Below are positions 58,001-64,000 of a stretch of 64,000 nucleotides of DNA, one piece after another. Made by a program: the position numbers and the translations under genes. The notes under the pieces are model-generated. The model was not told the DNA's origin, searched no databases, and worked only from the letters and a program-made list of their open reading frames with translations. The stretch is from the NCBI GenBank assembly GCA_029237695.1, contig CM055280.1, positions 28,400,560 through 28,464,559 of the forward strand, given 5' to 3'. The DNA is from Conchocele bisecta (taxonomy: Eukaryota; Mollusca; Bivalvia; Lucinida; Thyasiridae). Position 1 is the first letter of the stretch. Each line of letters starts with the position of its first letter.

Positions 58001-61000
58001 AAAACAAACGTGAATTATATGGGACTGATTTCAATGTTACGGGGCGGTACAAAAAGCACCCGGCCATGAGAAGTTTCAGCCTGTCCGTAAACTTGATATA
58101 TAGAGGGAAAATACACATCGGTATTTTTATTTTTTTCACACCCCTTTGTTTGTATATACCCTATGTGCCTATTAATAATTGATAAGTATGCAATATGTTC
58201 CAATATAAGGCAAAAAAAAACGTGAAATATATGGGACTGATTTCAATTTTCACGGCGGGGACAAAAGCACCCGGCCATGAGAAGTTTCAGCCTGTGCGTT
58301 TAACTTGATATATAGAGAAAACACATCGGTTGTTTTTTCACAACCCCTTTGTTGGTATATACCCAATGTGCCTATTAATAATTATAGTATGGCAATATGT
58401 TCCAATATAAGGCAAAAAAACGTGAAATATATGGGACTTGATTTCAATTTTCACCGGCGGGACAAATAAAAGCACCCGGCCATGAGAAGTTTTCAGCCTG
58501 TCCGTAAACTTGATATAGAGAACACATCTGTAGTTTTTCACCCCTTGTTGGTATGTACCCATGTGGACCTATTAATAAGATATTATGCAATACGTTCCAA
58601 ATATTTAAGGCAAACAAAAGTGAAAATATATGGATTGATTTCAATTTTCCACGACGGGGACAAAAGCACCGGCCATGGAGAAGTTTCAGCCTGTCCGTAA
58701 ACTTGTATATAGAGAAACACATCGGTAGTTTTTTTCAAAACAAACCCCTGTGTTGGTATATACCCAATGTGCCTAATTAATAATGATATTATGCAATACG
58801 TTCCAATATAAGGCAAAACAAATCGTTGAAATATATGGGACTGATTTCAATGTTCACGGCGGGGGTACAAAATGCACCCGGCCATGAGAAGTTTCAGCCT
58901 GTCCGTAAACATTGATATATAGGAAGAACACATCGTTTATTTTTTTTCAACACCCCTTGTTTGTTATATACCCTATGTGCCTATTAATAATGATAGTATG
59001 CATATGTTCCCAATATAAGGCAAAAAAAACGTTGAAATATATGGACTGATTTCAATTTTCACGGCGGGGGACAAAAGCACCCGGCCATTGAGATGTTTTC
59101 AGCCTGTGCGTTAACTTGATATATAGAGAAAACACATCGGTTTTGTTTTTTTCACACAACCCCTTTGTTGGTATATACCCAATGTGCCTAATTAATAATT
59201 ATAGTATGCAATATGTTTCCCATATAGGCAAAAAAAAAAAAAAAACGTGAAATATATGGGGACTGATTTCAATTTTCACGGCGGGGATCAAAAGCACCCG
59301 GCCATGAGAAGTTATTTCAGCATGTCCGTAAACTTGATATATAGAGAACACATCGGTAGTTTTTCACAACCCCTTGTTGGTATGTACCCAATGTGCCTAT
59401 TAATAATGATATTATGCAATACGTTCCAATATAAGGCAAAAAAAACGTGAAATATATGGGAATGATTTCAATTTTCACGACGGGGACAAAAGCACCCGGT
59501 CATGAGAAGTTTCAGCCTGTTCGTAAACTTGATATATAGAGAACACGTCGGTATTTTTTCACACCCATGTGTTGGTATATACCCAATGTGCCTATTAATA
59601 CTCATATTATGCAATACGTTCCAATATAAGGCAAAAAAAACGTGAAATATATGGGACTGATTTCAATTTTCACGGCGGGGACAAAAGCACCCGGCCATGA
59701 GAAGTTTCAGCCTGTGCGTTAACTTGATATAGAGAAACACATCGTTGTTTTTCACAACCCCTTTGTTGGTATATACCCAATGTGCCTATTAATAATTATA
59801 GTATGCAATATGTTCCAATATAAGGCAAAAAAACGTGAAATATATGGGACTGATTTCAATTTTCACGGCGGGGACAAAAGCACCCGGCCATGAGAAGTTT
59901 CAGCCTGTCCGTAAACTTGATATATAGAGAACACATCGGTAGTTTTTCACAACCCCTTGTTGGTATGTACCCAATGTGCCTATTAATAATGATATTATGC
60001 AATACGTTCCAATATAAGGCAAAACAAACGTGAAATATATGGGACTGATTTCAATGTTCACGGCGGGTACAAAAGCACCCGGCCATGAGAAGTTTCAGCC
60101 TGTCCGTAAACTTGATATATAGAGAACACATCGGTAGTTTTTCAAACCCCTGTGTTGATGTATACCCAATGTGCCTATTAATAATGATATTATGCAATAA
60201 GTTCCAATATAAGGCAAAAATAAAACGTGAAATATATGGGACTGATTTCAATTTTCACGGCGGGGACAAAAGCACCCGGCCATGAGAAGTTTCAGCCTGT
60301 CAGTAAACTTGATATATAGAGAACACATCGGTAGTTTTTCACAACCCTTTGTTGGTATATACCCAATGTGCCTATTAATAATGATATTATGCAATACGTT
60401 CCAATATAAGGCAAAACAAACGTGAAATATATGGGACTGATTTCAATGTTCACGGCGGGTACAAAAGCACCCGGCCATGAGAAGTTTCAGCCTGTCCGTA
60501 AACTTGATATATAGAGAACACATCGGTATTTTTTCACACCCCTTTGTTGGTATATACCCAATGTGCCTATTAATAATGATAGTATGCAATATGTTCCAAT
60601 ATAAGGCAAAGAAAAAGTGAAATATATGGGAATGATTTCAATTTTCACGGCGGGGACAAAATCACCGGTCTTGAGAAGTTTCAGCTGTTCGTTAAACTTG
60701 TATATAGAGACACGTCGGTATTTTTTCACACCCATGTGTTGGTATATACCCAATGTGCCTATTAATACTCATATTATGCAATACGTTCCAATATAAGGCA
60801 AAAAAAACGTGAAATATATGGGACTGATTTCAATTTTCACGGCGGGGACAAAAGCACCCGGCCATGAGAAGTTTCAGCCTGTCCGTTAACTTGATATATA
60901 GAGAACACATCGGTTGTTTTTCACAACCCCTCTGTTGGTATATACCCAATGTGCCTATTAATAATGATAGTATGCAATATGTTCCAATATAAGGCAAAAA

Positions 61001-64000
61001 AACGTGAAATAAATGGGACTGATTTAAATTTTCACGGCGGGGACAAAAGCACCCGGTCATGAGAAGTTTCAGCCTGTCCGTAAACTTGATATATAGAGAA
61101 CACATCGGTAGTTTTTCACAACCCCTTGTTGGTATGTACCCAATGTGCCTATTAATAATGATATTATGCAATACGTTCCAATATAAGGCAAAAATAAAAC
61201 GTGAAATATATGGGACTGATTTCAATTTTCACGGCGGGGACAAAAAGCACCCGGCCATGAGAAGTTTCAGCTGTCAGTACATTGATATATAGAGAACACA
61301 TCGGTAGTTTTTCACAACCCATTTGTTGGTATATACCCAATGTGCCTATTATAATGATATTATGCAATACGTTCCAATATAAGGCAAACAAAAGTGAAAT
61401 ATATGGGATTGATTTCAATTTTCACGACGGGGGACAAAGCACCGGCCATGAGAAAGTTTCAGCCTGTCCGTAAACTTGATATATAGAGAACACATCGGTA
61501 GTTTTTTCAAACCCCTGTGTTGATATGTACCCAAGTGCCTATTAATAATGATATTATGCAATACGTTCAATATAAGGGCGGCAAAAATAAAACGTGAATA
61601 TATGGGACTGATTTCAATTTTTCACGGCGGGACAAAAGCACCCGGCCATGAGGAAGTTTCAGCCTGTCAGTAAAACTTGATATATAGAGAACACATCGTA
61701 GTTTTTCACAACCCTTTGTTGGTATATACCCAATGTGCCTATTAATAATGATATTATGCAATACGTTCCAATATAAGGCAAAACAAACGTGAAATATATG
61801 GGACTGATTTCAATGTTCACGGCGGGTACAAAAGCACCCGGCCATGAGAAGTTTCAGCCTGTCCGTAAACTTGATATATAGAGAACACATCGGTTTTTTT
61901 ATTTTTTCACCCCCTTTGTTGGTATATACCCAATGTGCCTATTAATAATGATAGTATGCAATATGTTCAATATAAGGCAAAAAAAACCGTGAAATATATG
62001 GGAATTATTTCAATTTTCACGGCGGGGACAAAAGCACCCGGTCTTGAGAAGTTTCAGCCTGTTCGTAAACTTGATATATAGAGAACACGTCGGTATTTTT
62101 TCACACCCATGTGTTTGGTATATACCAATGTGCCTATTAATACTCATATTATGCAATACGTTCCAATATAAGGCAAAAAAAACGTGATATATATGGGACT
62201 GTTTCAATTTTCACGACGGGGACAAAAGCACCCGGCCATGAGAAGTTTCAGCCTGTGCGTTAACTTGATATATAGAGAACACATCGGTTGTTTTTCACAA
62301 CCCCTTTGTTGGTATATACCCAATGTGCCTATTAATAATGATAGTATGCAATATGTTCCAATATAAGGCAAAAAAACGTGAAATATATGGGACTGATTGC
62401 AATTTTCACGGCGGGGACAAAAGCACCCGGCCATGAGAAGTTTCAGCCTGTCCGTAAACTTGATTTATATAGAGAACACATCGGTAGTTTTTCACAACCC
62501 CTTGTTGGTATGTACCCAATGTGCCTATTAATAATGATATTATGCAATACGTTCCAATATAAGGCAAAAATAAAACGTGAAATATATGGGACTGATTTCA
62601 ATTTTCACGGGGACAAAAGCACCCGGCCATGAGAAGTTTCAGCCTGTCAGTAAACTTGATATATAGAGAACACATCGGTAGTTTTTCACAACCCTTTGTT
62701 GGTATATACCCAATGTGCCTATTAATAATGATATTATGCAATAAGTTCCAATATAAGGCAAACAAAAGTGAAATATATGGGATTGATTTCAATTTTCACG
62801 ACGGGGACAAAAGCACCCGGCCATGAGAAGTTTCAGCCTGTCCGTAAACTTGATATATAGAGAACACATCGGTAGTTTTTCAAACCCCTGTGTTGATATG
62901 TACCCAATGTGCCTATTAATAATGATATTATGCAATACGTTCCAATATAAGGCAAAAATAAAACGTGAAATATATGGGACTGATTTCAATTTTCACGGCG
63001 GGGACAAAAGCACCCGGCCATGAGAAGTTTCAGCCTGTCAGTAAACTTGATATATAGAGAACACATCGGTAGTTTTTCACAACCCTTTGTTGGTATATAC
63101 CCAATGTGCCTATTAATAATGATATTATGCAATACGTTCCAAGATAAGGCAAAACAAACGTGAAATATATGGGACTGATTTCAATGTTCAAGGCGGGTAC
63201 AAAAGCACCCGGCCATGAGAAGTTTCAGCCTGTCCGTAAACTTGATATATAGAGAACACATCGGTATTTTTTCACACCCTTTGTTGGTATATACCCAATG
63301 TGCCTATTAATAATGATTAGTATGCAATATGTCCTCATAAAATAAGGAAAAAAAAACCGTGAAATATATGGGAATTTATTTCAATTTTCGGCGGGGACAA
63401 AAGCACCCGGTCTTGAGAAGTTTCAGCCTGTTCGTAAACTTGATATATAGAGAACACGTCGGTATTTGTTCACACCCATGTGTTGGTATATACCCAATGT
63501 GCCTATTAATACTCATATTATGCAATACGTTCCAATATAAGGCAAAAAAAACGTGATATATATGGGACTGTTTCAATTTTCACGACGGGGACAAAAGCAC
63601 CCGGCCATGAGAAGTTTCAGCCTGTGCGTTAACTTGATATATAGAGAACACATCGGTTGTTTTTCACAACCCCTTTGTGGTATATACCCAATGTGCCTAT
63701 TAATAATGATAGTATGCAATATGTTCCAATATAAGGCATAAAAAAAACGTGAATATATGGGACTGATTGCAATTTTCACGGCGGGGGACAAAAGCACCCG
63801 GCCATGAGAAGTTTCAGCCTGTCCGTAAACTTGATATATAGAGAAACACATCGGTAGTTTTTCACAACCCCTTGTTGGTATGTACCAATGTGCCTATTAA
63901 TAATGATATTATGCCAATACGTTCCAATATAAGGCAAAAATAAAAACGTGAAATATATGGGACTGATTTCAATTTTCACGACGGGGACAAAAGCACCCGG
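55078..64000. repeat. 195-196-bp satellite with 7-unit higher-order structure
   Basis: About 45 head-to-tail units run to the window edge. Each contains ACAAAAGCACCCGGCCATGA, AACTTGATATATAGAGAACA, TATATACCCAATGTGCCTAT and TTCCAATATAAGGCAAAA. Unit variants recur in fixed order: the variant with TAATACTCATATT lies at about 59597, 60773, 62148 and 63517, giving steps of 6, 7 and 7 units. Open frames of about 65 codons on both strands in most units have no coding support. The stretch 56880-59250 has many homopolymer indels. Confidence 0.92.

Noticed and set aside
55206..63979. Dozens of 60-130-codon frames (MRSFSLSVNLIYREHIGSF-type and reverse-strand MKSVPYISR-type).
   Set aside because: They recur once per satellite unit on both strands and break with unit length; frame conservation follows from repetition.

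Overview
The window looks like nuclear DNA of a marine invertebrate, most likely a mollusc and perhaps a bivalve. The reasons are many nested MITEs, tRNA-derived SINE-like units, Helitron/Helentron-like repeats with internal tandem units, L1-like and other non-LTR retrotransposons, several satellites, and the standard genetic code. I see no convincing intact host gene. The taxon is inferred from repeat content, not proven. A 500-base N run (15397-15896) is a scaffold gap.

The most informative content is two decayed copies of one compact, virus-like structural gene block, in opposite orientation. Copy 1 runs from the left edge to about 13.4 kb: capsid-like gene (-), three small genes (+), a membrane-anchored protein gene (-), then a penton-like/jelly-roll candidate, a coiled-coil fibre-like gene and a small basic helical gene (all +). 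It is split at 2485/10995 by an antisense L1-like retrotransposon, flanked by a perfect 12-bp duplication, that landed in the tiny divergent promoter between two genes. Copy 2 (46.9-49.75 kb plus 54.32-55.06 kb) has the same order reversed, but its middle is replaced by a tandem array of about 165-bp units, itself hit by a second LINE with a 9-bp duplication. The genes carry stops and frameshifts, so they are endogenous relics. The best guess is a Polinton/adintovirus/PLV-like dsDNA element. No polymerase, integrase, ATPase or protease gene is visible here.

From 13.4 to 46.9 kb the DNA is accessory. It holds a 5.07-kb element with 444-bp, about 99% identical inverted arms (17903-22968), a 62-bp hairpin satellite (23.3-23.7 kb), and two elements whose inverted ends share a terminal motif (25639-28018 and 28599-33733). 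It also holds TTAA-flanked MITEs, a Helitron-like repeat, and a 38-bp satellite (42.9-46.1 kb) punctuated by two copies of an 0.8-kb unit.

From 55.08 kb to the right edge there is one satellite of 195-196-bp units organised into a 7-unit higher-order repeat of about 1.37 kb. Part of it (56.9-59.25 kb) looks poorly polished. Most open frames in the satellites and minisatellites are by-products of repeat length and are not listed as genes.
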